From NCBI GenBank assembly GCA_027365835.1, contig DAHXLU010000011.1, forward strand, positions 1-37,135: a stretch of DNA of 37,135 nucleotides. Direction: 5' to 3'. The stretch comes from JAJZMA01 sp021850405. GTDB lineage: Bacteria; Chloroflexota; Dormibacteria; Aeolococcales; Aeolococcaceae. Positions 17,336-26,035 of the stretch are shown in pieces. A model generated the notes under the pieces. It worked only from the letters and a program-made list of their open reading frames with translations. It searched no databases and was not told the origin of the DNA. The stretch's first letter is position 1; the number at the start of each line of letters is the position of its first letter. The translations under genes were made by a program, and so were the position numbers.

Positions 17336-19864
17336 GCGCTTCTGCCGTTTCCACGGTAGTCGCCGTGCAGGTCTGTCATCGTCAGGTGGGGCGTCGGGGT
17401 TCTCCTCCGTGGGCTGCTCCCCGCTGTAGTTGATGTTGCCGGCCCCTGCTGGTCGTGTACTCACCGGTCGGGCGGTGCGGTGTGAAGGGAGCGTGACATC
17501 CACGGTGAGACCGCTTGGTGAGTTATGGCGAGCAGAGATCTGGCCACGGTGGGCAGCCACAATCGCCGCTGCCACAGCAAGCCCAAGCCCATTGCCTGAG
17601 CCATGGCGGGAGGGATCATTGCGGGAAAACCGGTTAAACAGCATGCCAAGCATCTCATCACTAACTCCATCACCATCGTCAGAGACGCTAAAGTGCACCC
17701 GGTCGGCCTCCCTGGATGCATGGATTGTCACCGTGCAGTCCGGCCCTGTGTGTCCTGCAACATTGTCTATCAGGGCGTCCAGAATTTTCTGTATGCCGGA
17801 TACATCGCCATATCCGCCTCCGAGGCGGGACGGCGCATCGAGGACAATTGATCTTGGCGCGCACAGGCGGTGCGCACGTCGCACTACATGTTCGAGAATG
17901 TCGTCCCACACCAGAGGTTCTGAGCGCAGGTGTTCACCAGAATCGATGGAGGCGAGTAACAGAAGGTCATCGATGAGTTTCGCCATTCGCCTGCTCTCAG
18001 GGAAAGCCTGGTTGATCAGGTCATGCCGCTGGGGTGCGGGCATGTCTGGAAGCTCATAGAGAATTTCCAGACAGGAGGCAATGGTGGTGAGTGGGGTTCG
18101 CAGTTCGTGGGAGGCATCTGAAACGAACCGCCTCTGTTTTACTACTGCCTCTTCCAGGGCATGGTAGTAGGCGTAGTTGCGGGCCAGGAGGTGGTTGAAC
18201 GCCTCTTCCAGCCGCCTTATATCCCCACTGGCACCCTGTAGATGGATACGCGCGGTGGACGGGGGCTGCCTGCTTAGGGTCTCGACTGCATTGATGAGGT
18301 CCCTTACGGCCTTTAGCTCATCAGATGTCAGGTCGACCACTTCGGGCTCCCGAATGGGAGGTGCCGCTGTTACCGGCAGAGTTGCGGCTTGGGGCCCAGG
18401 CGGGTTTGGGCTAGTCTCCTGGACCTCCCCGTTGCTGGCTGACTGTTCTTCCGGGCTGTCTACGTTGGGCAGATGCTGCTGAGTGGCTCTGGGTGGTGCT
18501 TCATCCGCGTCACCGGACCCAGCCCCAGTGGGCTCTACGAGCGGAAGCTCTCCCGTGATCGCCATTGGAGCCACTTCTGGCCCATCTGCGGGGGCACTGG
18601 TCCCTTCCTGTTCCACTCCGCCAGACTCGCCCCGGTCATCCTGTTTGCCTAATGCCCGTCGTAACCACGACTGTTTCGGTCGCGGCGTGTTCGAAGGAGG
18701 CGTGGTCAGGTTCTCTGTAGAATCATCCGGGGCGAGTGCCTGCGATGGCTCGATGGATCCGCCAGGGTCGCCGGACGGGGGTAGCGATGTCTGGGCTGCA
18801 TCCGTAGCCGACCACATATCCTGTTGCCGCGTCTCCGCTTCGGGTACTGTGGATGCAGAGGCTGGATCTGGGCTTTTCGCTGACCAGCCTGAGCTCTCTT
18901 CCGCTGGGCCACCCTGCCCCTCGGTATCGGCTGGTCCGATTCCCCAGGAAGTTTCCACCGGTTCGTTCAGTGCAGGGTTTGCGGCCACCTCCTGGGGGGT
19001 GGCAAGCGGCGGGGTCTCCTCAGTCCTTCTGGAGGAGGCCCGTTCAAACCATCTCTTCCCGCCACTGCCTTCAGCGCTTGCCTGCTGTTGTGGTTCTGGT
19101 GCTGGTTCAGGGCCGGGCGCAGCCTCTGATACTGGAGCAGGAGATTCTGCCGCCTGCGAGCTTGCTTCTGCACTTTCACCCACGCTTGCCAGCCCCCATG
19201 TCACGGGAGACTCCTCTCCGGGGGCAGCGCTTTCCGCGTCAGAGGCAGGGTTTGCGGCCACCTCCTGGGGGGTGGCAAGCGGCGGGGTCTCCTCAGTCCT
19301 TCTGGAGGAGGCCCGTTCAAACCATCTCTTCCCGCCACTGCCTTCAGCGCTTGCCTGCGGTTGTGGTTCTGGTGCTGGTTCAGGGCCGGGCGCAGCCTCT
19401 GATACTGGAGCAGAAGATTCTGCCGCCTGCGAGCTTGTGGAAGCGCCAGCTGTCTCGTTATAGCTTGCTTCCTCCTCCGCCGGGCGGTTCTCTGCAGAGG
19501 GGTAGTCATCTCCGGCAGTGATCGGCACAGCAGATTCTGAATCGTTCTCAGTCGAACTGGATTCAGTACGGCTGGGCGGTGACCGCTTAAACCAGTTCCG
19601 CTTTCGGCTGTTTGAGCCGTTCTGTGGTTCGGCAAGCGCCTGCGGTATGTTGGGGTCGGAGTCGCCTGGCGATTCCCCTGGGACAGGGACGTTGGCTGGT
19701 GGGGGGAGGACATACTCTGGCTGGCTGGTCGGGGAAGGGGAGAGCGGTGCTTCACCTATTGTTTCCGCCTCAGGCATGGTCCCTGGTTCATATTCCCGAA
19801 CGGAATCATTGTTTCCCTCGGGAGAAGCCCCACCCAGTGGTTGTGCCCATGGATTCTGGCTCAT
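17327..19864 (-). CDS. cytoplasmic histidine kinase with long disordered N-terminus
   Basis: 845 residues from ATG 19864; an in-frame start at 19972 is possible. The kinase half is complete: a HAMP-like helix with RRLEEAFNHLLARN, the H-box SDASHELRTPLTTI with His586, the N-box ILDALIDNVAGH, the G1 box SDDGDGVSDE, and G2 GSGNGLGLAVAAAI. There is no membrane segment and no recognisable sensor. The first 500 or so residues are Pro/Ser/Glu/Ala rich, acidic and surely disordered. They contain a 193 bp direct repeat (18972-19164 and 19245-19437) and several basic W-x-x-R islands: NWFKRSPPSR, RWFERASSRR twice, and SWLRRALGKQ. A fifth, LPWKRQKRSG, ends the protein. No response regulator is adjacent. 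It ends 9 bp inside the convergent aldehyde dehydrogenase gene. Confidence 0.85.
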   Translation of the reverse strand: MSQNPWAQPLGGASPEGNNDSVREYEPGTMPEAETIGEAPLSPSPTSQPEYVLPPPANVPVPGESPGDSDPNIPQALAEPQNGSNSRKRNWFKRSPPSRTESSSTENDSESAVPITAGDDYPSAENRPAEEEASYNETAGASTSSQAAESSAPVSEAAPGPEPAPEPQPQASAEGSGGKRWFERASSRRTEETPPLATPQEVAANPASDAESAAPGEESPVTWGLASVGESAEASSQAAESPAPVSEAAPGPEPAPEPQQQASAEGSGGKRWFERASSRRTEETPPLATPQEVAANPALNEPVETSWGIGPADTEGQGGPAEESSGWSAKSPDPASASTVPEAETRQQDMWSATDAAQTSLPPSGDPGGSIEPSQALAPDDSTENLTTPPSNTPRPKQSWLRRALGKQDDRGESGGVEQEGTSAPADGPEVAPMAITGELPLVEPTGAGSGDADEAPPRATQQHLPNVDSPEEQSASNGEVQETSPNPPGPQAATLPVTAAPPIREPEVVDLTSDELKAVRDLINAVETLSRQPPSTARIHLQGASGDIRRLEEAFNHLLARNYAYYHALEEAVVKQRRFVSDASHELRTPLTTIASCLEILYELPDMPAPQRHDLINQAFPESRRMAKLIDDLLLLASIDSGEHLRSEPLVWDDILEHVVRRAHRLCAPRSIVLDAPSRLGGGYGDVSGIQKILDALIDNVAGHTGPDCTVTIHASREADRVHFSVSDDGDGVSDEMLGMLFNRFSRNDPSRHGSGNGLGLAVAAAIVAAHRGQISARHNSPSGLTVDVTLPSHRTARPVSTRPAGAGNINYSGEQPTEENPDAPPDDDRPARRLPWKRQKRSG
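18972..19164 (-). repeat. 193 bp direct repeat, copy A, in the kinase gene
   Basis: Differs from copy B (19245-19437) by about two bases; the offset is 273 bp, which is 91 codons, so the frame is kept. It codes for PVSEAAPGPEPAPEPQ, SGGKRWFERASSRRTEE and TPPLATPQEVAANPA. Near identity points to recent duplication or gene conversion inside the coding region. Confidence 0.95.
19245..19437 (-). repeat. 193 bp direct repeat, copy B, in the kinase gene
   Basis: Partner of copy A at 18972-19164. The two copies are separated by 80 bp of unique sequence that is also low complexity. Both carry one basic WFERASSRR island. Confidence 0.95.
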
Positions 19865-20062
19865 CTTGGGGCAGTTTCCTGGGTAGCTGCGGCTGGTTCC
19901 AGGCGGAGCACCCGCGTGGGCCCCCTCGTAGGTCGATCTGTATAAATCATCGTGCAACGGTAACCGTAACACCAGTTATAAGAATGATAGGGGCCCAATT
20001 TGCCAGATTGTTATGGGATCGTTTCCCTGTTGGCATACGTGCTACCAGACAATAAGGGTGTT

Positions 20063-21190
20063 GTGTGGAACTATTCGGGACGGTTGCATGCCGGATCGGG
20101 CCGCAAGGGGAAGAGCAACCCTGCTCCGGAGGCGCCCGAGTTGCTTCGACCCGGCCGCAACCAGGCTGCGCGGCTACCGACCCTGGAGGAGTTTTATTCC
20201 TTCATCCCAGCTGCTGCGGAAAGGACGCTGGGTATGCCAGTCACACTGGCGAATGTGGTCACCTCTCCCCAGCTCGAGGCCGAACAGCCATACGTGGACA
20301 GCCTGTATGTGCCAGATAACGGCGGCACCATCCTTGTGGCTCCAAGGGTTGCGGATGTTCTGTCCCGTTTTCTCGCTTTAGAGTGGAGCACTGGGCGCAT
20401 TGACCGGGAGCGCGCTGAAGCATGGCCCCTCACCATGGTCGCGAGTGTGATGGAATCATTGTTGCACTCCGTGGTGCACGCCGTTCCAGGCAGGGAGGAG
20501 AGCCAGGCTGCTGGGCGAGCCGAGAGTTCTGAGTGGTGGGTCTGGCCCTCTGGGGCCGCCTGGGATGAGGGGTTGGCGGAGTTGACTGCGCAGACCCTGT
20601 CTACCAGGTTTCTGGAGGAGACGGGATTCCTTGCCATGGATGCTAGGCTTGCTTCCAAGCACTCTGTGCGACGCCGCCTTCCACTCCAGGTCCAGGCAGT
20701 GCGCCAGATGCTTACCATGCTGGCCGAGGGCGCAGGAACTTCCCTGGAGCAGGAACTCTCGCTCGTCCTGACTAACGGGCTCGGCAGGGACTCCCTGTGG
20801 AGTGCGGCCAGCAGGGCAGCACGACTTTATTCTGCGGGCTCATCAGCCATCCACGGCGTCAAAATTCCGATGCTTCATGCCCTGCCACCGGTTCTTGGGG
20901 TATTTGACGGGGTGCTTTCAGAGGTGACCCAGGCCTGGAGCGCTGGTGGTGTCGGCGAGACATCCGTGTATGAGAATGAACTGGAGGCTGGCAGCAAACT
21001 TGGGGTGCGCGCAGTGGAGGATGCCGAGCGGGCCCTGGGCCGCGTGGCAGCCCAGATGAAGGGGATGCCAGATCTGGCGCTTCTGGGCAAGGGTATTGCA
21101 GATGCCGCCACTGCGGCTAGCCGGTCGGTAGAGGCCCGGCTGGACGATGTATGGGCCCAGCTCGAATCCATGACCCTTATGGGGGGCTAA
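20063..21190 (+). CDS. protein of unknown function with degenerate zinc-protease motif
   Basis: About 375 residues from GTG 20063 with AAGGG a little upstream; TTG 20000 and TTG 20096 are alternatives. The motif HSVVH at 135-139 followed by WDEGLAEL (Glu169) resembles a zincin active site, where HExxH and a downstream Glu bind zinc, but the catalytic Glu is Ser here. Preceding VPDNGGTILVAPRVADVLSRF looks like the beta strand before such a helix, here seen as GGTILVAPRVADVLSRF. The remainder is helical and Ala rich with no membrane segment or signal peptide. It may be a peptidase-derived protein that lost catalysis. It is divergent from the kinase gene, with about 200 bp between them. I cannot assign a family. 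Confidence 0.6.
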   Translation: MWNYSGRLHAGSGRKGKSNPAPEAPELLRPGRNQAARLPTLEEFYSFIPAAAERTLGMPVTLANVVTSPQLEAEQPYVDSLYVPDNGGTILVAPRVADVLSRFLALEWSTGRIDRERAEAWPLTMVASVMESLLHSVVHAVPGREESQAAGRAESSEWWVWPSGAAWDEGLAELTAQTLSTRFLEETGFLAMDARLASKHSVRRRLPLQVQAVRQMLTMLAEGAGTSLEQELSLVLTNGLGRDSLWSAASRAARLYSAGSSAIHGVKIPMLHALPPVLGVFDGVLSEVTQAWSAGGVGETSVYENELEAGSKLGVRAVEDAERALGRVAAQMKGMPDLALLGKGIADAATAASRSVEARLDDVWAQLESMTLMGG

Positions 21191-21972
21191 CAGGGCGCCG
21201 ACCCAGCGTCCAGATCAAGCGGGGCCAGCCCCGACGCCAGAGCACGGGCGTGTCACACCTGTCTGGGTTGGTCAGGGCTCTCTACAGCATCGGGTGCGCT
21301 TCGGCATCTGGTCGCTAACAGCTGACAGTGTGCGGAGTGCCCTGAACCCGTCGCACCTGACTACAGGGATCCTTGGATACTTTGGGAATGACCGGTCTGT
21401 TGCAGCCAGCTCACACATCCAGAAGGTGGAGCGTGCGCCGGGTACGGTGCGTGCGTTCTGACAGCCTGCACATAACCCCGGGCCAGATGAATCCATAGCG
21501 TCAGGTTCTCACATCTTGTGGGGTCGCTGAATCCTTGTCGTTGCAATCTGCAGCTAGTCGTAGCGCAGGCTCTGCTTGCGTCGAGCCTGTGGGGTGGACC
21601 ACGTCGTTGCGCGCTCCGGAGCAACTTGTCATCGGCTGGTGGTTAACCTGCAGATGGGAAGGTAGGGATGGCTACCCTGCTAACCCGCCGACAGGTTTGG
21701 TGACGCCCAGTATCCTGCGCTCGCTTTGCCGGACGCGACTTCAGCTATGAGTTGTTCGTTGGCACGAAAAACAAATATGGTGTGCGCTACCTCCCGCCTA
21801 TTTCACAAAAAATCTGGTTGTGCGCCTTGATGCTTGTGACGCAGCGCCGCGGTTGACCGTACGCTGCCCGAATCGAAGCAGGCTCGCCCTGGCCATCTGG
21901 GGGCCTTTGTGCTGGCGACCTTGTCCCCGAAACGGCGTAGCCGCCATTGCGCTGCGACGTGGTGGCAGTTTG

Positions 21973-21999
21973 CTCCGGCAGCCTGGGACCCTGCCGGAG
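21973..21999 (+). promoter_or_regulatory. stable hairpin upstream of kdpA
   Basis: CTCCGGCAG pairs perfectly with CTGCCGGAG around the 9-base loop CCTGGGACC. No T-run follows, so it is not a classical terminator. It lies about 230 bases before kdpA. Function unknown. Confidence 0.45.
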
Positions 22000-22090
22000 G
22001 GAGCTAAACACCGTGCCCGCCCCTGCAGGTTTCATGTCGAACAACTCCTCTCGCAGAGGCCGCTGCGCCTAAGGGTGCCTGGCAGTGCTG

Positions 22091-22120
22091 TTGATGGTGC
22101 GCGTCGGACTCTTGTTTAAT
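22091..22120 (+). promoter_or_regulatory. candidate kdp promoter
   Basis: TTGATG (22091-22096), an 18-base spacer and TTTAAT (22115-22120) give a plausible sigma-70-type promoter. The leader to ATG 22231 would be about 100 bases. If real, the hairpin at 21973 lies upstream of the transcript. Confidence 0.35.
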
Positions 22121-22230
22121 TAATGCGCGCTCAGTGGTTGGTTCCAGGTGCCATCGTGGCAAGGAGCGGTGCTCTTTTGCGATGTAGTATACTGCCGACC
22201 GTATTTCATGCTGCAGAAGGGGCCGTTCCG

Positions 22231-23919
22231 ATGACTTGGCAGGGCGTCGCTCAGGTATTGGTATTACTGGCGGTCGTCGGCGCCATGGGAAAGATCTTCG
22301 CAGGCTATCTTCATCGGGTATATGAAGGTCAGCATACCTTCATGGATCCCGTTCTTGTGCCATGCGAGAGGGCCGTCTATCGGCTGTGTGGCATGGATTC
22401 CGGGCTAGATATGTCATGGCGCACATACATCCTGGTGCTCCTCGGCATCAACGCTGTTGGATTCCTCGTTTTACTTGTTCTTCTGGGAATACAGCCGTGG
22501 CTGCCACTTAATCCTGCACATGTTCCGCACGTGCCGTTCTGGGTTGCGCTCAACACGGCGGTGAGTTTTATGACAAACACCAACTGGCAGGCATATGGCG
22601 GCGAGTCCACCATGAGTTACCTGTCACAGATGTGGTTGACGGTACAGCAGTTCCTGTCGCCCATAACAGGCATGTGCATCTTTCTTGCTGTAGCGCGTGG
22701 TTTTTCCCGGCACAGCGCAGCAGGACTGGGGAATGCCTGGCGCGACTTTGTGCGGACTTTATTGTGGGTGGCAATCCCACTGGCCATCGTCGGGTCCATC
22801 ATCCTCATAGCGCTTGGAAGCCCTCAAAACCTTAGCCCATATACTGTGGTACACACCTTGCAGGGAGGTCAGCAGGTGATAGCGCAGGGCCCTGTCGCTT
22901 CAATGACATCCATCATGCAGATTGGTGACAATGGTGGCGGATTTTTCAATGCAAATGCAGCGCATCCATTTGAGGCACCGAGTGCCGCATCACTGTTTGT
23001 CCAGCTCATCATGGGATTTCTTATTCCTGTCGCATGCATCTTTCTCTTTGGAAAAATGGTAGGGGACAAGCGGCAAGCCAGGCCTATTTTTGCTGCGATG
23101 GCGGTTCTGTTCGTTGTCGGCTCCCTTGTGATGTACCACTTTGAGGCTGCGGGAAGCCCTGCCCTTGCTGCGCACCACATAGCTCTGGCATCCGCCCATA
23201 ACATGGAGGGAAAGGAGACCCGCTTTGGAATCGGCTTCTCGGCTCTCTTTAATAACTCCACGACCGCAATATCATGGGGCTCGGTTGCCGCAGCCAATGA
23301 CAGCATGACGCCATTGGGAGGGCTGGTCCCACTCTTCAACATGATGACTGGGGAGGTCATTTTTGGCTCATGGGGGGTAGGTATGGTGGGCATGCTCGCC
23401 TATGCGGTTCTTGCCCTGTTCCTGGCGGGACTGATGGTAGGAAGAACCCCTGAGTACCTTGGAAAGAAGATAGAGGCATTCGACGTAAAGATGGCAATTC
23501 TGACCATGATCGTCCCTAGTCTTGTGATTCTGGTGCTCGCTGCAATCTCGGTGGTTTCTGCTCCCGGGAAGGCTGGAATCTTCAACCCGGGGCCACACGG
23601 TTTATCTGAGGTTCTTTATGCATTTTCTTCTGCCGTTGGCAATAACGGATCAGCCTTTGGCGGCCTGAACGCAGCCTCTCCATGGTATGCAGGCACAGTG
23701 TCGCTTGCCATGCTGCTAGGTCGGTTTCCTATGTACATTCCCCTTGTTGCTATGGCGGGGTCGTTGGCACGCAAGCAAAAGATCCCAAGTGGTGCTGGAA
23801 CCTTTCCTACACATGGAGCACTGTTTGCCGGTCTTCTGGTGGGCACTGTGGTTATCGTTGGCGCCCTGATCTTTTTCCCAGCGCTGGCCCTGGGCCCATT
23901 TGCGGAGCAGTTTGGATGA
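22231..23919 (+). CDS. kdpA: potassium-transporting ATPase subunit KdpA
   Basis: 562 residues from ATG 22231, the family start MTWQG; an in-frame ATG at 22123 would add 36 residues without hydrophobic or family character. KdpA is the ten-helix, K+-channel-like subunit of the high-affinity Kdp pump. The four selectivity-filter loops are visible: TNWQAYGGES, GDNGGGFFNANAAHPFE, NNSTTAISWGSVAAANDSMTP and GNNGSAFGGL. The second reads GDNGGG, whereas GTNGGG is usual, and the third has W-G-S-V where C-G-A-V is common. The last codons overlap the kdpB start by ATGA, so the two are translationally coupled. Confidence 0.95.
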   Translation: MTWQGVAQVLVLLAVVGAMGKIFAGYLHRVYEGQHTFMDPVLVPCERAVYRLCGMDSGLDMSWRTYILVLLGINAVGFLVLLVLLGIQPWLPLNPAHVPHVPFWVALNTAVSFMTNTNWQAYGGESTMSYLSQMWLTVQQFLSPITGMCIFLAVARGFSRHSAAGLGNAWRDFVRTLLWVAIPLAIVGSIILIALGSPQNLSPYTVVHTLQGGQQVIAQGPVASMTSIMQIGDNGGGFFNANAAHPFEAPSAASLFVQLIMGFLIPVACIFLFGKMVGDKRQARPIFAAMAVLFVVGSLVMYHFEAAGSPALAAHHIALASAHNMEGKETRFGIGFSALFNNSTTAISWGSVAAANDSMTPLGGLVPLFNMMTGEVIFGSWGVGMVGMLAYAVLALFLAGLMVGRTPEYLGKKIEAFDVKMAILTMIVPSLVILVLAAISVVSAPGKAGIFNPGPHGLSEVLYAFSSAVGNNGSAFGGLNAASPWYAGTVSLAMLLGRFPMYIPLVAMAGSLARKQKIPSGAGTFPTHGALFAGLLVGTVVIVGALIFFPALALGPFAEQFG

Positions 23920-25976
23920 ATGCGCCACCAAGGCAGCTGGCGGGACGCCGGAGAAAGCCCGGGCTGTGGGACGGAGATCTCGTCCGCAAGGCACTTGGGA
24001 TGGCATTCGTTAAACTCAATCCAGCTACGCTGGTGCATAACCCAGTGATGCTCGTTGTTGAAGTATGTGCATTTTTTACGACTATTGACGCCTTCCGATA
24101 CCTGGCGGCTGGCACCATGCCTTTGTTCTCCTTCACGGGTCAGATATCGATATGGTTATGGCTTACGGTTGTGTTTGCTACGTTTGCGGAATCCATGGCC
24201 GAAGGCCGTGGTCAGGCTCAGGCGGATGAGCTTCGTCGGACTCGTACAGAAACGGTTGCACACAAGGAGTCGCCATCAGGGATTGTAGATGTTGCAGCCA
24301 GTACTCTCGTGAGAGGCGACATTGTTGTCGTGTCTGCTGGCGAGATTATACCCTCTGACGGTGAAGTTATTGAAGGCATTGCGTCCGTAGATGAGTCAGC
24401 TATAACAGGCGAGTCTGCGCCGGTCATCCGGGAATCTGGCGGAGACCGGAGTGCCGTAACTGGTGGAACTGTAGTGCTGTCGGATAGCGTACGCATCGAG
24501 GTGACATCGGGTCGGGGGGAGTCCTTTCTTGACCGGATGATCGCCTTGATAGAGGCTGGAGTCCGCCAGAAGACCCCCAATGAAATTGCCCTTGCGTTAC
24601 TACTGGCTGGGCTAAGCCTCATATTCCTGTTTGTTGTAGTGACGCTGGCGCCGTTTTCTGTATATTCTCGCGCCCCAGTGTCGGTTACCATCCTGATAGC
24701 ACTGCTGGTAGCCATGATTCCGACAACCATTGGCGGGCTCCTGTCCGCAATAGGCATATCTGGTATGAACCGGTTGCTCGCCCACAACGTTCTCGCCCTG
24801 TCTGGACGGGCCGTAGAAGCAGCAGGGGATGTGAATGTGGTGATGCTTGACAAGACTGGAACCCTAACTCTCGGCGCGAGGCAGGCGACAGCATTCGTTC
24901 CAGCCAGGGGTGTGACAGAGCAGCAGCTGGCGGAGGCGGCGCAGCTTTCATCCCTCGCGGACGAGACGCCAGAGGGGCGATCAGTGGTCATTCTCGCAAA
25001 GCGATTTGGGTTGCGCGAGGTATCCATGAAGGATGGGGAGTTTGAGTTTGTAGGATTCAGTGCCCAGACAAGGATGAGCGGAGTCAACGTTGGTACGCGC
25101 CAGATACGGAAGGGGGCTGTTACTGAAGTGGCTCAGTGGTCGGGGGCGGATGTGGATGATGCCATGCGCGCAGCCATTGATGGAATATCACGCGCTGGAG
25201 GAACGCCATTGCTTGTTGCCGAGCAGGGCCGGATCATGGGGGTCATACAGCTTCAGGACATCATCAAGGAAGGCATGAAGGAGCGTCTCAGCTCGTTGCG
25301 GGAGGCGGGCATAAAGACCGTCATGATCACAGGGGACAACCCTGTTACCGCACGCGCGATTGCGGAAGAAGTGGGCGTGGATGATTTTCTTGCAGAGGCA
25401 ACTCCAGAACGCAAGATGGAGTATGTAAAATCAGTCCGCGCAGAAGGGTATATGGTAGGTATGGTTGGAGATGGCACCAATGATGCTCCGGCACTTGCAC
25501 ATGCCGATGTAGCAGTAGCCATGAACACGGGCACCATGGCAGCCCGAGAGGCGGGCAACATGATTGACCTGGACTCCAACCCTGCGAAACTCATAGAGAT
25601 TGTGGAAGTGGGGAAGCAGATACTGATTACTCGTGGTGCTCTAACGACTTTTTCCATTGTCAATGATGTGGCTAAATACTTTGCAATCATCCCAGCCATG
25701 TTTGTTGTTGCCTTCCCCGGACTTAAAGTGCTGAATATAATGCACCTGACATCGCCGGAGACTGCGATTCTCTCGGCGATCATCTTTAATGCATTGATTA
25801 TCCCAGCATTGATTCCTCTGGCGCTTAGGGGAGTAAATTATCACGCGACCAGTGCATCCGCCATTCTTAGGCGCAATCTATTCGTCTACGGACTTGGGGG
25901 ACTCATTGTTCCATTCATTGGCATAAAATTGATTGACATTGTGGTGACGAATCTGCACCTCGTCTCCACGCTATAG
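23916..25976 (+). CDS. kdpB: potassium-transporting ATPase ATP-binding subunit KdpB
   Basis: 686 residues, a P-type ATPase that powers K+ import. Start ATG 23916 overlaps the kdpA stop; the open frame continues upstream but in the wrong context. The phosphorylated Asp is D312 in DKTGTLT. The TGES loop is at 164-167, and its Ser is the site of inhibitory phosphorylation known from Escherichia coli. Further motifs are TIGGLLSAIGISG in the membrane domain, ITGDNPVTARAIAEE, MVGDGTNDAPALAHADV and LDSNPAKLIEIVEVGKQ. Length is normal and nothing is missing. The 5' region has a short Arg-rich cytoplasmic leader. Confidence 0.97.
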   Translation: MNAPPRQLAGRRRKPGLWDGDLVRKALGMAFVKLNPATLVHNPVMLVVEVCAFFTTIDAFRYLAAGTMPLFSFTGQISIWLWLTVVFATFAESMAEGRGQAQADELRRTRTETVAHKESPSGIVDVAASTLVRGDIVVVSAGEIIPSDGEVIEGIASVDESAITGESAPVIRESGGDRSAVTGGTVVLSDSVRIEVTSGRGESFLDRMIALIEAGVRQKTPNEIALALLLAGLSLIFLFVVVTLAPFSVYSRAPVSVTILIALLVAMIPTTIGGLLSAIGISGMNRLLAHNVLALSGRAVEAAGDVNVVMLDKTGTLTLGARQATAFVPARGVTEQQLAEAAQLSSLADETPEGRSVVILAKRFGLREVSMKDGEFEFVGFSAQTRMSGVNVGTRQIRKGAVTEVAQWSGADVDDAMRAAIDGISRAGGTPLLVAEQGRIMGVIQLQDIIKEGMKERLSSLREAGIKTVMITGDNPVTARAIAEEVGVDDFLAEATPERKMEYVKSVRAEGYMVGMVGDGTNDAPALAHADVAVAMNTGTMAAREAGNMIDLDSNPAKLIEIVEVGKQILITRGALTTFSIVNDVAKYFAIIPAMFVVAFPGLKVLNIMHLTSPETAILSAIIFNALIIPALIPLALRGVNYHATSASAILRRNLFVYGLGGLIVPFIGIKLIDIVVTNLHLVSTL

Positions 25977-26035
25977 GGGCCAGAAGGAGAACCAGTGTAT
26001 AGATCCATAGGGTCTGATAGTACAGGGCGTGTCCC

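Larger units (their letters stand above)
21191..22230. other. 1 kb gene-free stretch upstream of kdpA
   Basis: No convincing gene: the ORFs at 21535-21750 and 21820-22119 have Arg/Pro/Cys-rich, family-free composition. The stretch holds a 6 bp stem (GCAGCG 21841-21846 with CGCTGC 21862-21867), the perfect 9 bp hairpin annotated separately at 21973-21999, and a promoter-like pair just before kdpA. The length and structure suggest a regulated leader, but no known riboswitch class is recognised. Confidence 0.5.

Noticed and set aside
18483..19463. Plus-strand ORF of 326 codons opposite the kinase gene
   Set aside because: It reflects the biased codons of the repetitive minus-strand tail; the minus frame continues into a complete kinase domain.
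25977..26035. A kdpF gene between kdpB and kdpC
   Set aside because: The 59 bp gap has stops in all useful frames and no hydrophobic peptide.
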